Shown here: one piece after another, positions 48,801 through 59,936 of the stretch
How positions within the stretch are numbered: the first letter of the stretch is position 1
Layout: every line of letters starts with the position of its first letter
Assembly: GCA_003254925.1 (NCBI GenBank)
Contig: QANZ01007292.1
Location: forward strand, 105,780-169,779
Length of the DNA stretch: 64,000 nt
Source of the DNA: Chamaecrista fasciculata
Lineage: Eukaryota; Streptophyta; Magnoliopsida; Fabales; Fabaceae
Direction of reading: 5' to 3'
Translations under genes and position numbers: made by a program
The notes under the pieces: generated by a model
What the model was told of the DNA's origin: nothing
The model's input: only the letters and a program-made list of their open reading frames with translations
Database searches by the model: none

Positions 48801-50582
48801 ATTAAAGGTTTTTAAATCTAAATGTAATTAGGTGACATGGGAAGGTTCAGGCGTCCAATTATATATATATATAGGCATAAGAGAGAAGTGGGAGGGGGGA
48901 GGACACGCATGAGAAAAAGGAGTTTAGTGAAGAGAGAAGAAAGAGAAGATCGTTGATACATTAGAGAGAGACATAGTTTTCATGAGAAAAACAACACTTC
49001 TCCTTCTTTTTAGTCCCAAACATTAGAGATAGTCATTATTCCCCTTGAGCTCTTTAGAACATATTTTGTTTTACTATATTTTAAGTCATCTTGTCTTACC
49101 CATTTCTTACTTGAGTGCTTTACTTCTCCCCTATTAAGATCATCCCAGAGACTGTTTCTTATTATTTGCTCTAATATTGTTATTGTTTATATTTATTATT
49201 ATTTTACACTATTTCTCTTGTTTTGCTCTAGACCTCCAAGCACGAACCTATCCCGTTCCCGGAACAAAAGGGACCTAACATATGTGAAGAACAGCCTCAC
49301 TTGTGTGATTGAACTGTTGTTGATTAAATCGTTTTGGATTGTCATGAACCGGCTCAACCCATATTGGACCAAGAACCGGTCACCTTTTTAAAAATCAAAC
49401 AGTCTGTTCACTAAAAGGAAAAAGATTAACTTTTTTATTTGTTTTCTGATGGACCCACTCAATTATTAAGCCTAATTTATGATGAACTCAACCTAAAAAC
49501 GTAAGCCCAAATCAAGCCAAATGAATGAATCAAGTCAATGCTTAACTTAAAAAGAAGAGCATCAGGTTATGGTTAGATTTTATTAGAAACTATAGTTAGT
49601 TTTATCATATTCCAGTTATTTTTAAACAATCTATTGGTAAGATTTGAATTTAAAGGAATATTATGCAAGCCTATCTAACATGGTATACCAGTTACATATG
49701 ATTTTTTCTTGCCATTGTTCAGGAATCAAAAAATATAGCGGATGTACATGCCAGGATTTCAAAGTCAGTAAATTAAGTTGTTGCTAGAATTTTCATACAA
49801 TCAACAAAGTGACAGACGTTCCTATTATTCTGCAAAACATCAACAAATTAGAGTTTCTAGAGAACAATTTAGCATTGAGATTTCTCATATTAAAAAATGT
49901 TAAAGGGATGCATAAACAGACCATTGAGAATCACCTGGCCTGAAACATAAGGATGAAATTGGTTCGTTGCTAACATCCATCACTAGTTGCACATCTCTGC
50001 ATCGCAAATCAAACCAGCAAACACGTCCATCCTGTTATATGAGCAATTGACATAATTTACCAATACTTATCATCCAAATAGATGAGCATCAAAGCAAGAA
50101 TAAAAAAGAATCTTTCATCATATGTGGTACGGCAGCATTTTATTCAATACCCCAAATATTTTATAAAGGTGGCAAATGAGTGTGCACCTCAATTTGTCCA
50201 TAGTCAGCTAAGTCTAAACCACATCAAGAGTCTTTCATACAGACCCTGCCTGGTTAACTCACACATCATATTACATTCAAAAACTACTAATATTAGGATT
50301 TATACATTCAAAAAACACCAATTCACCCAGAGACCCATGCAACACATTAACATAGAAGACCCCAATATCCAACACTTATGTTTTTTCTTTTTTTGTTACG
50401 GTTTTGTGCGATTAGATGAAAATTGAAGAGAAAGCTAGGGAAATGAAATGAAGAGAAGGAGAACTTCAGAGAGAAAGTACCTCGCCTGAAGTGACGATGA
50501 TACCTGGTCGGGTATGTGAGGCGACGCAGCACGAAACATCGTCCTTGTGACCCTTCAATCGTCTTGCTTTAGATTCCGCCAT
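42851..50582 (-). CDS. WDR53: WD40-repeat protein, WDR53-like
   Basis: Probable beta-propeller scaffold; the human namesake interacts with CUL4-DDB1, but the plant role is not established to my knowledge. Eleven coding exons, minus strand: 50582-50481, 50031-49935, 47783-47722, 47527-47471, 46833-46774, 46170-46114, 45872-45830, 44362-44285, 44084-43760, 43685-43532, 42940-42851. They join in frame to 374 residues. Visible repeat features: LKGHKDDVSCC…IVTSGE, DGRVCWFDLR, AAADDGGDVKIIDIR, LRAGHTSICSSVQFLPW, VLSGGLDSKLLMWDF, LGGHKAAVSCVEF, IVSGGNDRSVKLWDW; C-terminus KFVKVYSVS. A serine/lysine-rich loop (RKSKSSSKHQKGSQSKSK) lies between late blades. The start chosen is MAESKARR; an in-frame Met 45 codons upstream is possible. 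Introns carry an Au SINE and a roughly 1-kb insertion. Confidence 0.93.
43090..43247 (+). mobile_element. Au-family SINE
   Basis: 158 bp with the typical Au head gggtgagccttggcgcaatg, B box GGTTCAAATCC, then ggtaaggctgcgtaca, gggagcctcgtgcac and the end cgccctttt. A perfect 15-bp target duplication atcctcttttgttaa flanks it (43075-43089 and 43248-43262). It lies in intron 10 of the WD40 gene, opposite to its transcription. Confidence 0.95.
47943..48125. repeat. Half of a foldback element in WD40 intron 2
   Basis: Words gggtaaaatactgccccctc, ttacaactccttccctc and ccaaatttggacctac resemble the left arm at 25172, without a facing arm. Truncated. Confidence 0.4.
48314..49280 (+). mobile_element. 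Probable solo LTR or similar insertion in WD40 intron 2
   Basis: A block unlike its surroundings runs from about tgttgtgaaggaggg to acctaaca, i.e. TG…CA ends, with GC-rich ends (tacccgggaacag; cccgttcccggaac) and a TATATATATAGG box near 48860. No coding domains. The short word tgtgaag flanks near both ends but a clean 5-bp duplication was not seen, so the ends are tentative. If an LTR, it is a lone remnant. Confidence 0.4.
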
Positions 50583-50724
50583 GCCTTCTCTATCTCCGCC
50601 GCTCTCAACGGCAACGGCGCCAAGACGATCAACTGGCAATCTAGAAGCGTTGGATTTCTGGGCCTCAATGGAAATTGGGCTGCGTAGCCCACGACCTATG
50701 AAAGTTTTCTTCTTCACAAAAGAG

Positions 50725-51264
50725 AAGGCCTAAGTCTCTTAATTGGTCCTTATGTATGGGTTAGATTTCAACTTGGTCCATTATCTTTCATTTGTTTCAG
50801 ATTGTTTTTTACATGTTTTCATGATGTTTCAAATTGGTCCCAAATCTACTTTCGAGACATGATTTGACCTCATTTGTTGACGATCTTAATTGAGTAGAGA
50901 AAGAACTTTACAAGACTTAGCACATAATTTTGAACTGGTCGCATTCGGACTTGAAACGAGATAAATGTGATCAATTTCATTTATTTGACTGTGAAATAAA
51001 TTACCCATTTTTGAGACTTGATTTGAGCTCATTTATTAATGGTCTCAAAGTGTTCGTCAAAAGAAACTCGTAGCACAGAATTCGTTACATTTGAACTTGA
51101 AATGAGAGAGACATGGCCACATTCAATATTTTTAAATCAATTTGAAACATCATGGAAACATATAGGACCAAACTAAAACAAAATGAAAGATAAAGGACCA
51201 ATTTAAAATTTACCTCATACATAAGGGACCAATTTGAAACTTCAGCCCAAAAAAATTAGGCCTT
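50725..51264. mobile_element. Palindromic element with conserved inner motif
   Basis: Ends AAGGCCTAA/TTAGGCCTT, then arms of aattggtccttatgtatggg and, inverted, catacataagggaccaattt. The centre has the inner motif twice, both on the plus strand (50918-50972 and 51071-51120). It lies about 140 bp upstream of the WD40 start codon, inside its likely promoter. No clear target duplication. Confidence 0.75.
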
Positions 51265-51375
51265 GAAGTTCAGGAACTTGGTTTGGCACTTTAACTATAT
51301 TGTTGTTCAAAGGTCACTTTATGTGAAATGCATACACATTCTAGCTTCATTAGAAGTTAGAAGTCATTATTCAAA

Positions 51376-51717
51376 TAAGAGTGTGTTTGGATAAGTTTTT
51401 TTTACTAAAGGGTAATTTTTTAATTTAAAAAACTTTTTATAAACATAAAAGCTTGTTTGAATAAATTTTTAAGAAAAATGAGAAGTTACAAAAAAAAAAG
51501 TTAAAATATAATTTTTTTAAGAAGTTCAATTTTGTAGCTTCCACTTAAAGCATTTACAAAAGCTATTCTTTTGGCTCATTTTATTAATTAAATGTAATTT
51601 TGTTATTTTATATTCAAATAACTTTGATAATTAAAAATATTAGTGTTTCACTCAAAAATATATTTTTAAAAAATTGATAAATAAATTTTTTTTTACAAGT
51701 TTATCCAAACAAGCTTT
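51376..51717. mobile_element. MITE with tgtttggataa ends
   Basis: Left end gtgtgtttggataagtttttt and right end, inverted, aagtttatccaaacaagc. AT-rich centre, no coding capacity. Superfamily uncertain. Confidence 0.6.
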
Positions 51718-51934
51718 AGGTTCCATATAATGTCAATTTCATAAAGAAATTAAATTATATTTCTTTTTCCCAATATAAAATAATTTTGTTATATTTCTAA
51801 TGAACTAAGTAACTTGATTTTTTTTTCTTCTTCTTCCGAAAAGGAATAACCAAGCAAACAGAAACAAACATCGAACCCACAACACAGAAAGAAGTAGAAG
51901 TAATGCAACATTGTAGAAGAAAACACAAACAAAG

Positions 51935-53290
51935 ACAACCAAAACCATGTAAATACCCTCATTCAATTATAAATTAATTATAAATAGCCTCATCAACTTC
52001 TAAACTTGATATATAGTCCCTTCAACAATGGCCTAGTTGTAAATAACATCTTAAACTATCAAACATAACAAATACCTTTCTACTATAGCCTAGTTTTTTT
52101 ATCATGCATATATTTTTATTATAACATAAAAATCGATGAAAACAGAAGAGTTAATGATTTGATAACTGTTATCGGCGACACTCTTATACATTTCCAAACT
52201 CTCTAATTACGAAGCTTCCAAATTACATCTAATATCACGAGAATGGATAACCAAGCCTCATAATAACGATACAGAATTTTCTTCCACCTCTTTATCCAGC
52301 TGTAGAATTACCTCTGAAACATTTAAGAACTTGAAGCCGGTTGGTTGGAGATAGATAACCCAAACCAAATTATTCAAGCAAAACTACAGCTGAAGAACAT
52401 GTGGGACACAAAGTCATCTCGATAGTCACAGAACGGCCAAATGGTCTCACATCTAAAGTGATAACAATTCAAATTCAAAAAGTCGAGATAGCATCATGCT
52501 AAACTATAGCCTAATTGTAAATACTCCCTTGAACTATAAAACTTAGCAAATAATCCATTAAACTTTCATAATATTTTATTTAACTCTAATTTTGTACATA
52601 GTTTTTACATAATATATCTGTGTACATAGTTAATGAATTTTTAGATTTATCTCATCTACTAAAAAGTTTTAAAAAATTAATTTAAATATGCTAAAATTTT
52701 AAATATTGTGAAATTTTAAAAGAATATTTGTTAAATTTTAAAGTTCAAGGAAGCATTTGCAACTAAAGCATAGTTGATAAAGGCTATTTTTAATAAGGAT
52801 TGATAATTGATGAGATTATTTACAACTAGACATAGTTGAAAGGGACTATTTGTAAAATTTGATAGTTGAAAAGTATGAAGTATAAACACTAGCATAGACA
52901 CGAGACATGATACAGATACGAACACACTGACATGCTGAATTCTTAAAATTACACGATACGATACGGCATATATTTATATATAAAAATAATTAAAAATTCA
53001 TAAATTTTAATAAGAAATTTAAAAATTACAATATTTTTTCATAATCTATGTCATATATGTCGTTATTTTTTATTGTTTGTCATATTAAAGTCACAAAAAA
53101 TGATTTTATATTTTGAAACTTATGAATATGTGTGGTATGGGACTATAAGTGCCGTACGGATGTCGAACACGGATACGTATTTGACACGGCGACACGCTTT
53201 TAAAATGAAGCGTCCATACTTTATAGGTTGAAAAGGACTATTTGTTAACTTATAGTTAGAGGGAGTATTTACAATTTTTTTTCCAAGAAA
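51935..53290. mobile_element. Composite foldback with a nested MITE
   Basis: Repeated ttgtaaata-(gt/ct)ccctt-aac words occur on the left (51950-52090, 52500-52570) and inverted on the right (52735-52865, 53225-53285). Between the last two right-arm segments sits another element (52868-53220). No coding capacity; outer ends approximate. Confidence 0.55.
52868..53220. mobile_element. MITE with gacacg-rich ends, nested in a foldback
   Basis: Left end gtatgaagtataaacac with agacacgagacatgatac; right end, inverted, tgacacggcgacacgctt…gaagcgtccatacttta. The flanking foldback arm resumes after it (ttgaaaaggactatttg), so it inserted later than that arm. Confidence 0.6.
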
Positions 53291-53845
53291 TACTTCTAAA
53301 ATAAGACTAAAATGTGATAATTTAGCTTCAAATGAATCATAAAATGTGCAAGTACACTTGGTCCAAGCTCTATAAATAAAAGTGTTCAAGTACAAAATAA
53401 GATTTATCAGCGTCATTTTAGCCAAGACCCATCCTATATTAACGACAATTTTAACTTTAACTGAAGGCTCAATACTATTGGCTTGACGCTTCTAACCCAA
53501 ACTCTTGTATTGGTCCAAATAATATGATAAAATATTTGTATCAACAAAACTGATAATTTTCATAAATAATAGGAGGAAGATAGACTTTACCAACAAAATT
53601 AACAATCTTTCAAAACTTTAAAGATAAGAAGATATCTTCATTAAAATAAATTATTTATTTTTTACTAAATATATCAATATTAAGAGAATCAAATAATATT
53701 TTCTAAACAAAAGTATCAATCACAATTTACTCAAATTTTAGAACTATAACTTCTCTAAGTTAATTCCACCCATTTGATTTGATCTCTCTAGTGGGACCAA
53801 CGGAAAGAGATATCATCTCTTCATGTTACCAAGAAAAAAAAAAAA
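53291..53845. other. Intergenic, no supported feature
   Basis: AT-rich with no gene or clear repeat ends. Confidence 0.4.
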
Positions 53846-54489
53846 AAAGACATCCCTTGAATTTTCAAGGAGTCACTTTCGTCTTTCTGTTATATATTTA
53901 TGGTTAATCATATCCCTTTATTTATTTAGAACTATATTTATGGTTAATCTTTTTTTTTTGGCCGAATATTTATGTTAATCTTAGATACGATTCTCTGTCA
54001 TATATATCTTTTTTCGCTATTTTATATGGAACTTCCCAAGATAAACCTTTTAATTAATAAGCAGCTAATAATTGTATTGTACCAATAGAATAAAGTCACA
54101 ATAATTTCGTTAGGCCAATAATTAGTACTTGCAATTGTAAGCCTTTTCATTAGCATTATTTTTTTAGGACTGCCACGTTATGCCATGATAGTGTTAACAA
54201 AACCAAAACATTTTTAGTATATACGCATATAAATTAAAACCATAATGACATTCATTGACATTTGTCTTTTAGCAAGATTTCATTATGAATTTCTAATCTC
54301 AATTCAATGAATCATTTGAGGTTCATGCTTGATTCCCAAATGTTCCATTCATCACTCTAGGAACGCTACAAGATTTTAATATAATATAAAATAAAATAAT
54401 AATTTAATTTAATTTTTAAAAATAAAATTATAAAATTTAATCTATACAAAATAAGATTATAGTTAATTTGATTCTTTTATTAAAAGAAA

Positions 54490-54905
54490 GGTTAAAGTGC
54501 ACTTTTGGTTTCATAACTTTTGATGAAGTTTCAATTTGGTCTCATAACTTTTTTTGTTGCACATTTGGTCTCATATCTTTTGCTCAACTTGCGATTTAGT
54601 CCAATGTTACATTTATGGTCTCATATATTTTGATCAGATTGCAGAATTGGTCCCATCATATATTTGGATTAAATGCAGAATTGGTCCCATATATTTGGAT
54701 TAGATGAAACTGGCGATGAAACTTTTTGCAAAAATATGAGACCAATTCTGCAACCTGCTGACCAAAAAATATGGGACCAAAAGTGATACGAAATCAAATT
54801 TATAACTTTTTTCAAAGACATGGGGCTAAAAGTGCAACAAAAAAAAATTATGGGACCAAATTGAGATCTGAACAAAAATCATAAGACTAAAAGTGTACTT
54901 TGACC
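54490..54905. mobile_element. Mutator-type palindromic element (GGTTAAAGTGCAC family)
   Basis: Ends GGTTAAAGTGCACTTTTGG and, inverted, AAAAGTGTACTTTGACC, the same family as 3779-4216. A perfect 9-bp duplication taaaagaaa flanks it (54481-54489 and 54906-54914). Absent from the duplicated copy at 56.6-59.0 kb. Confidence 0.85.
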
Positions 54906-55619
54906 TAAAAGAAATTAACGAAATTCATGTTTGGAAAGGCAAGATTGTTCCTAAAATTAGGGACGGTTAAAATATCAAGAATCAAATATCCAGACTCAAC
55001 GTAGATTCTAAAATTTTATCTGAGTTTCAATTTAGATTCAAACTCAATCTCAGCTCCAAGTAAAATGGTAGTACAGTATCTGAGTTCAGAAATTATAATA
55101 TTCTACTCATATCTTACCTGGATTATTTTCCTGATTGAAGATATTTTTTTTAGAACTTGTTCCTAGTCGTACTTTTATTTAAAAAGAAAAAAATAAAAAA
55201 TAAATAAAAATACCAGAAATAAAATATTGAAAACAAAAGAAGTTTCTAGTTTCTACAAGCCTTACAACCTTCTAGCACCTAATGAGAGTACTGACGCATT
55301 GCATTTTCTTCTCATTGAAATTCTCAATGAAGCTTGAACTACATTGTTCGAATCAACAATTAATGCCCAGAACCGAAGCCACAAATTAAAATTGCAAATC
55401 AAAATCACTAATCGCTCAATCCAATTATACCGTCGCAAATAGAAAAACCAAAAAACCTAATGTGAGATCTCTTTGAACGATCTGAACAAATATAGCACCA
55501 AAAGAATATACAGATTCGAGTATTATATGTACAGATCTAGAATTGTGAGGAAAAAAGAAAACGCGAAAACAAAGAAGGTAGAATAGAAGAACTAAGTCAA
55601 CTAACTAATGAAGAGGGCA

Positions 55620-55784
55620 TTACATCCGACGATGGCGAGAAGAAGAAGCAAAGGAAAGGCGACGGAGTATAAGAATACGAACTCGGCGTGAAAAAGGAAC
55701 GAATCGGACCGCATGCCCCGCCATCATCGCCATCACCGTCGTGAACTCCGACAGCATCTCCGCCATGGTCGCCACCGGAACCAT
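55620..55784 (-). CDS. 54-residue protein, paralogue of the one at 58751
   Basis: Reads MVPVATMAEMLSEFTTVMAM then a basic half with FVPFSRRVRILILRRLSFASSS and stops after RHRRM. It aligns without gaps for most of its length with the 58-residue protein at 58751: (A)E-x-L-x-E-(F/Y)-T-x-V-x-A, (S/P)RRVR-(I/F)-LIL, and (L)xFASS. Conserved in the sense strand between diverged copies, while flanks are more diverged, which supports coding. No signal peptide; the first half is a hydrophobic/amphipathic helix. Function unknown; compared with its partner this copy has more Met substitutions and may be the less constrained one. Confidence 0.6.
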   Translation of the reverse strand: MVPVATMAEMLSEFTTVMAMMAGHAVRFVPFSRRVRILILRRLSFASSSRHRRM

Positions 55785-55900
55785 CTTCTCCGACGAACTT
55801 TCAACCAGCTAACAACGAAACGGGTCGGGTCGGGTCGAAAGTTGAATTTCAATATGATTCTCCTCCTTTCTTCAGTGAACTCCTCCTTATGTATTCTTTC

Positions 55901-56629
55901 TTGATATTAATAAGAAATAATTCCTTTAAAATATTTTAATTTAAATAATTTTAAATTAATGAATGAAAACAATAACAATTAATGATTCATTATTTTTTTC
56001 ATTTAACCTCATTATTTTCTTTGTAATGTGATTCAGATCACGATTATGTATTTACAATAAAACTATTAAAGCTATTAAATTAGTGTCTACTACGTAATTG
56101 TGATTTTATTTTTGATATGAGTAAATCAATAATTTAACCTATAAAAGATTATCAAGAAAATAATTCAATTTAAGAAAAAACAATATATATTTAATTTTTA
56201 AAAGATCTAAATAATATCAAAAGAATCAACCAATATACTTTTCAATCCAATAAAAAATTAAAAAAATTATATCATTTGAATTTTCTAAAATTTGAATTGT
56301 ATATTTTAATATTTCAATAATTAAATTATTGATTATTGATTTACTCTAATGACAAATATGTTTTTCAAGGTAAATAAAAGTCATCCATTTAATTCTCAGG
56401 GAGCCACATTTGTCATTCATAGAATTTCAAGGTAAACAAATATATTACTAGAACAGAAAGTAAATAAAAAAAATACCTTTTTTTGCCATTTATAGAATTC
56501 ATAGTTATATTCTATTTCAATTTAAATTCAACAAACTATGTTTTTGGGTGTGTCTCTTGGGGGGGCCAAGGCAGAGGGAATATAATCAATATATATCAAT
56601 CTCAATCCCATTCATTAACCTTAATATTA
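55901..56629. other. Intergenic between the duplicated segments
   Basis: AT-rich. The words gtcatccatttaattctcag and gagccacatttgtc occur at 56380 and again at 56633, a short direct repeat at the junction with the second duplicated copy. Confidence 0.55.
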
Positions 56630-56840
56630 AAAGTCATCCATTTAATTCTCAGGGAGCCACATTTGTCCTCCTGTCATTATTTTGTTTATGGTTAATGTGT
56701 GATACTTAGGTTATATTGATTATTATCTTTGGCTAAAATAGATGTACACAGAATAAACAAAGTACTAATAATTTCAATGCCAATAATCAGTGTACTACCC
56801 AGCTAGCCATTTCACTAGCATGGGTTCATCATTATTTAGC

Positions 56841-58020
56841 CGGTCCTCGAAATTTGCAAACGCTTAACTTCCCGATCCCTCCGTCATATCATCGTTACAA
56901 AAAACTGACGTGGCCGTCACGGACGTTGATGTGTCCTGTTATGCGCTGACGTATCCCGTTATGGCCACGCCACGTCAGCACCCGTTATGTTTTTTTAAAA
57001 AAAAAGAGTTGCCATATCATAAAATAGCAACACATCAGCATTTCCTCATTGCACTTATGTCTCTGATTTATTTTTATTCCATTATTCCCAATTCCCCCTC
57101 TTTTTCATCATTTTCATTCATTTTAATCTCAATTTCTCAAAATAAAATTATAAAGTGTCCCAAAACTCTTCCAAATATTCTAATTTAGTCCTTAAAAATA
57201 TTTAAAACCCCAAACCCTAAACCCTAAAAAAAATCTAAGTTAAACAATTAGGTCCTTGACCATTTTCTTAATTCACCCTCTTTAATATGAGAATTGGAAG
57301 AAAAAAAAATTTAATATGAGAAGATGAAGATGAAAATTCAAAAAAAAAAAAAGTTTTAGGTGTTTAGGGTTTTTATTATTTTTAAGGATTAAATTAAAAT
57401 GTTTGAAAGAGTTTTGGGACACTTTACAATTTTATTTTGAGGATTTGGAATTAAAATGAATGAAGATGATGAAAAAGAGGGTGAATCAAGAAAATGGGTC
57501 AAGGACCTAATTGTTTAACTTAGATTTTTTTTTAAGGTTTAGGGTTTGGGGTTTGGGGTTTTTAATATTTTTAAGGACTAAATTGAAATGTTTGGAAGAG
57601 TTTTGGGGCACTTTACGATTTTTATTTGAGGATCTGGGACTAAAATGAATAAAGATAATAAAAAAGAGGGGGAATTGAGAATAATGGAATAAAAATAGAT
57701 GTTTTGGTGAGGGACCGCAAAGTGCACTTTAAAAATGCTAATGTGTGGCTATTTATCTGACGTGACACAAATTTTTTTTTTAAACATAACAGGATCTGAC
57801 GTGGCCATAATGGGACATGTCAGCACATAATGGGACACATCAGCGTCCGTTATGGCCACGTCAACATTTTTGTAACGCCAATATGACGGAAGGACCAATT
57901 AGTTAGGCGTTTGCAAATTTTAGGAACCGACTAGTACGATGCGTAAAATTCATAAACCTATCTGTCACCGCGTCCAAAATTCAGGTACCGAAAAATTCAG
58001 GTATCGGGAAGTTAGTTTAC
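56841..58020. mobile_element. 1.2-kb compound palindrome
   Basis: Outer arms: cggtcctcgaaatttgcaaacg…cccgttatggccacg on the left, cgttatggccacgtcaac…cgtttgcaaattttaggaac on the right. Inner arms hold gtttaggg/ccctaaac words and ttttgggacactttac twice on the right against one inverted partner on the left. GC-rich ends, AT-rich centre, no coding capacity. The right edge extends about 85 bp beyond the mirrored part with two aaattcaggta words. Confidence 0.7.
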
Positions 58021-58750
58021 TCTTATATTATTATATAAAACCATAGTCATTGACATTTGTCTTTGGGTAAGATTCATTCTGATCTCATTAAATGAAATCA
58101 TATATATTTAATGCTCATAATATTGATTCCCCAAATGTTTCGATTCGTCGTCACTCTAATCACGCCACATGTTTTCAGTATAACAAACGGACCATAACTC
58201 CTCTGTTTTTAATTCCTTTTTAATAATAATAATTTAAATATTCATAATTAATAATTACTCTAAAATTTTAGAGAAATTATTAATAAAAGTATGAAAATTA
58301 AAATAAAGAAAACAAAAGAGATGCTTCCACAACCTTCTCGCGCCTAATGAGTACAGAGAACTGAACGCATAGCATTTGCTTCTTCTTCCTGTACCGAGTC
58401 ACGAGTCACGACTCGGCATACTCGTTTAACCCTAACGCTTCAAATTCCCAATTCTCAATGTTGTTTAAATCCTCGATGAACGAGTCTCTACGTTCACTGT
58501 TCGATTCAAGAACGATGAAGGCCCGAAATCGAAGCCAGAAACTAAAAATGCAAATCAAAATCATTAATCACCCAATATACACAATCCAATTAATTCGTCA
58601 CAGATAGATCAACAAGAAAATCTACTGTCAGATCTATGAGAACGATCTAGTGAAACAGAGTATATACACAGATCCAGAAAAATCCTCAAATTGAAAACAA
58701 AGAGTACGAAATTAGGGTAAAATTCAAAAAAATGGAGGACGAAGAAGTAA

Positions 58751-58927
58751 TTAATGAACAGAGGCTTGAATCCGACGAGGACGAGAAGAAGCAAAGGGAA
58801 GGCTATGGAGGATAAGAAAACGAACCCGCCGTGGTACAGGAACGGAGCGAAACACTTGCTCCACCACTCTCGCCAGCACCGCCGTGTACTCTTCCAGTAC
58901 CTCCGCCACGATCGCCACCAGTATCAT
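58751..58927 (-). CDS. 58-residue small protein, paralogue of the one at 55620
   Basis: Starts MILVAIVAEVLEEYTAVLAR, continues VVEQVFRSVPVPRRVRFLIL and ends with HSLPFASSRPRRIQASVH. The first Met of the conserved region is used; the longer upstream open frame is the 5' leader and is not shared with the paralogue. An N-terminal helix of about 25 residues is followed by a basic PRRVRFLIL segment. No known domain or signal peptide. Both copies lie on the minus strand about 3.1 kb apart in a tandem duplication with similar 5' flanks (cgacccgacccg). Function unknown. Confidence 0.7.
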   Translation of the reverse strand: MILVAIVAEVLEEYTAVLARVVEQVFRSVPVPRRVRFLILHSLPFASSRPRRIQASVH

Positions 58928-59000
58928 CTTTTCCGACGAGCACTCAGTTTCAGAACTAAACGGGTCGGGTCGAAAATTCAAATTCGAACAGTCACTCGCT

Positions 59001-59271
59001 ATTTTGCAGTCAGTAATGACGAATATGGTACTTGAAAACTTTTGAAATATATATAGAGAGAGGGAGAGAGAAATTGGCAAGTGGTTAATTATTGCGGGTT
59101 TGGGAGGAACAACGGCGCCACCATTATTATTGTTTGGATTCCGTTGAAAACTGTACAACAGAAACTGGTATTGGTGTTTTCAGTGTGCTGCCTAATGAGA
59201 CTTTCCCAACAAGGTTTCAACTTTAAAGGATGTGTCTCTCAACCTTATCTTCTTCAATTTTATTTTATGAC
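59001..59271. other. 5' flank of the 58-residue gene
   Basis: Probable promoter and leader of the minus-strand gene; a TATATATAG box followed by a GA repeat lies at about 59048-59065, i.e. TATA on the minus strand about 120 bp upstream of the ATG. Confidence 0.4.
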
Positions 59272-59605
59272 AAAACATACATTTTGTTCTTAAATTGTTA
59301 CTTAATCAGAATTATGAGAAAATACAAATTAGTTCCTAAATTTGACAGGTTTATAAATTTATAAATTGTAGTAAGAAAATATGAATAAATTTTTGAATTT
59401 TACACCAGGATTAATAGTTCAGAGACCAAAAAGTTGATTGTAATGTAAAATTTAAGGACCAATTCAAATTTTCTTACAATTTAGGGACCAAAAAGTTGAC
59501 GATGATGTAAAATTCAGGAAGTAATTCATATTTTCCTATAATTCAGGGACTTAATCATTGATTCAGTAATAATTCAGGGACCAAAAAATAAGTTCTTTCT
59601 TGTTT
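59272..59605. mobile_element. Palindromic element of the gggacc type
   Basis: Left arm ttgttcttaaattgttac and attagttcctaaattt; right arm, inverted, tcagggacttaatcattg and attcagggaccaaaaaat. Related to 33720-34007 in word use. Ends and target duplication unclear. Confidence 0.6.
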
Positions 59606-59936
59606 TATTTAAGTATTCATTTATTTATTAAATTTAATGTTTGGTAATCTATTATGGGATTATTAATGGTGTCTGTCGCTTTCTCTAGTTGATAAATGAT
59701 AATTGAGGCCTCAGGGACGATTTGACTTTCTAGTTTGTTCCTTTGTGGAGCGTGATTCGTGATAGATGGTGTCTGGAAATTGGAGGATAAATCGTTTGGA
59801 TTATTTTTCATTGGTTTTGAAATTTTCGATGGAAACTTCAAGGAGCTTGTGTTGTGTAAGCTTTATATGGGCCAATTGTATGAAAAGTTATGTATGGCTT
59901 TTTGGGATGGTGGAAGAAAGATAAGGGTTTGCTTTT
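59606..59936. other. Intergenic
   Basis: No gene or repeat seen. Confidence 0.4.

Larger units (their letters stand above)
53846..55900. repeat. Segmental duplication, copy 1
   Basis: Collinear with 56630-59000: gacatcccttgaattttcaa/ gtcatccatttaattctcag, then ttatggttaat, then cattgacatttgtctttt, then attcccaaatgtt…cgtcactctaa, cacaaccttctcgc, caaatcaaaatca, and the small gene. Identity is moderate, so the duplication is old. The copy has its own insertion at 54490-54905. Confidence 0.75.
56630..59000. repeat. Segmental duplication, copy 2
   Basis: Partner of 53846-55900. It carries its own large insertion (56841-58020), absent from copy 1, and the 58-residue gene at its right end. Confidence 0.75.
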
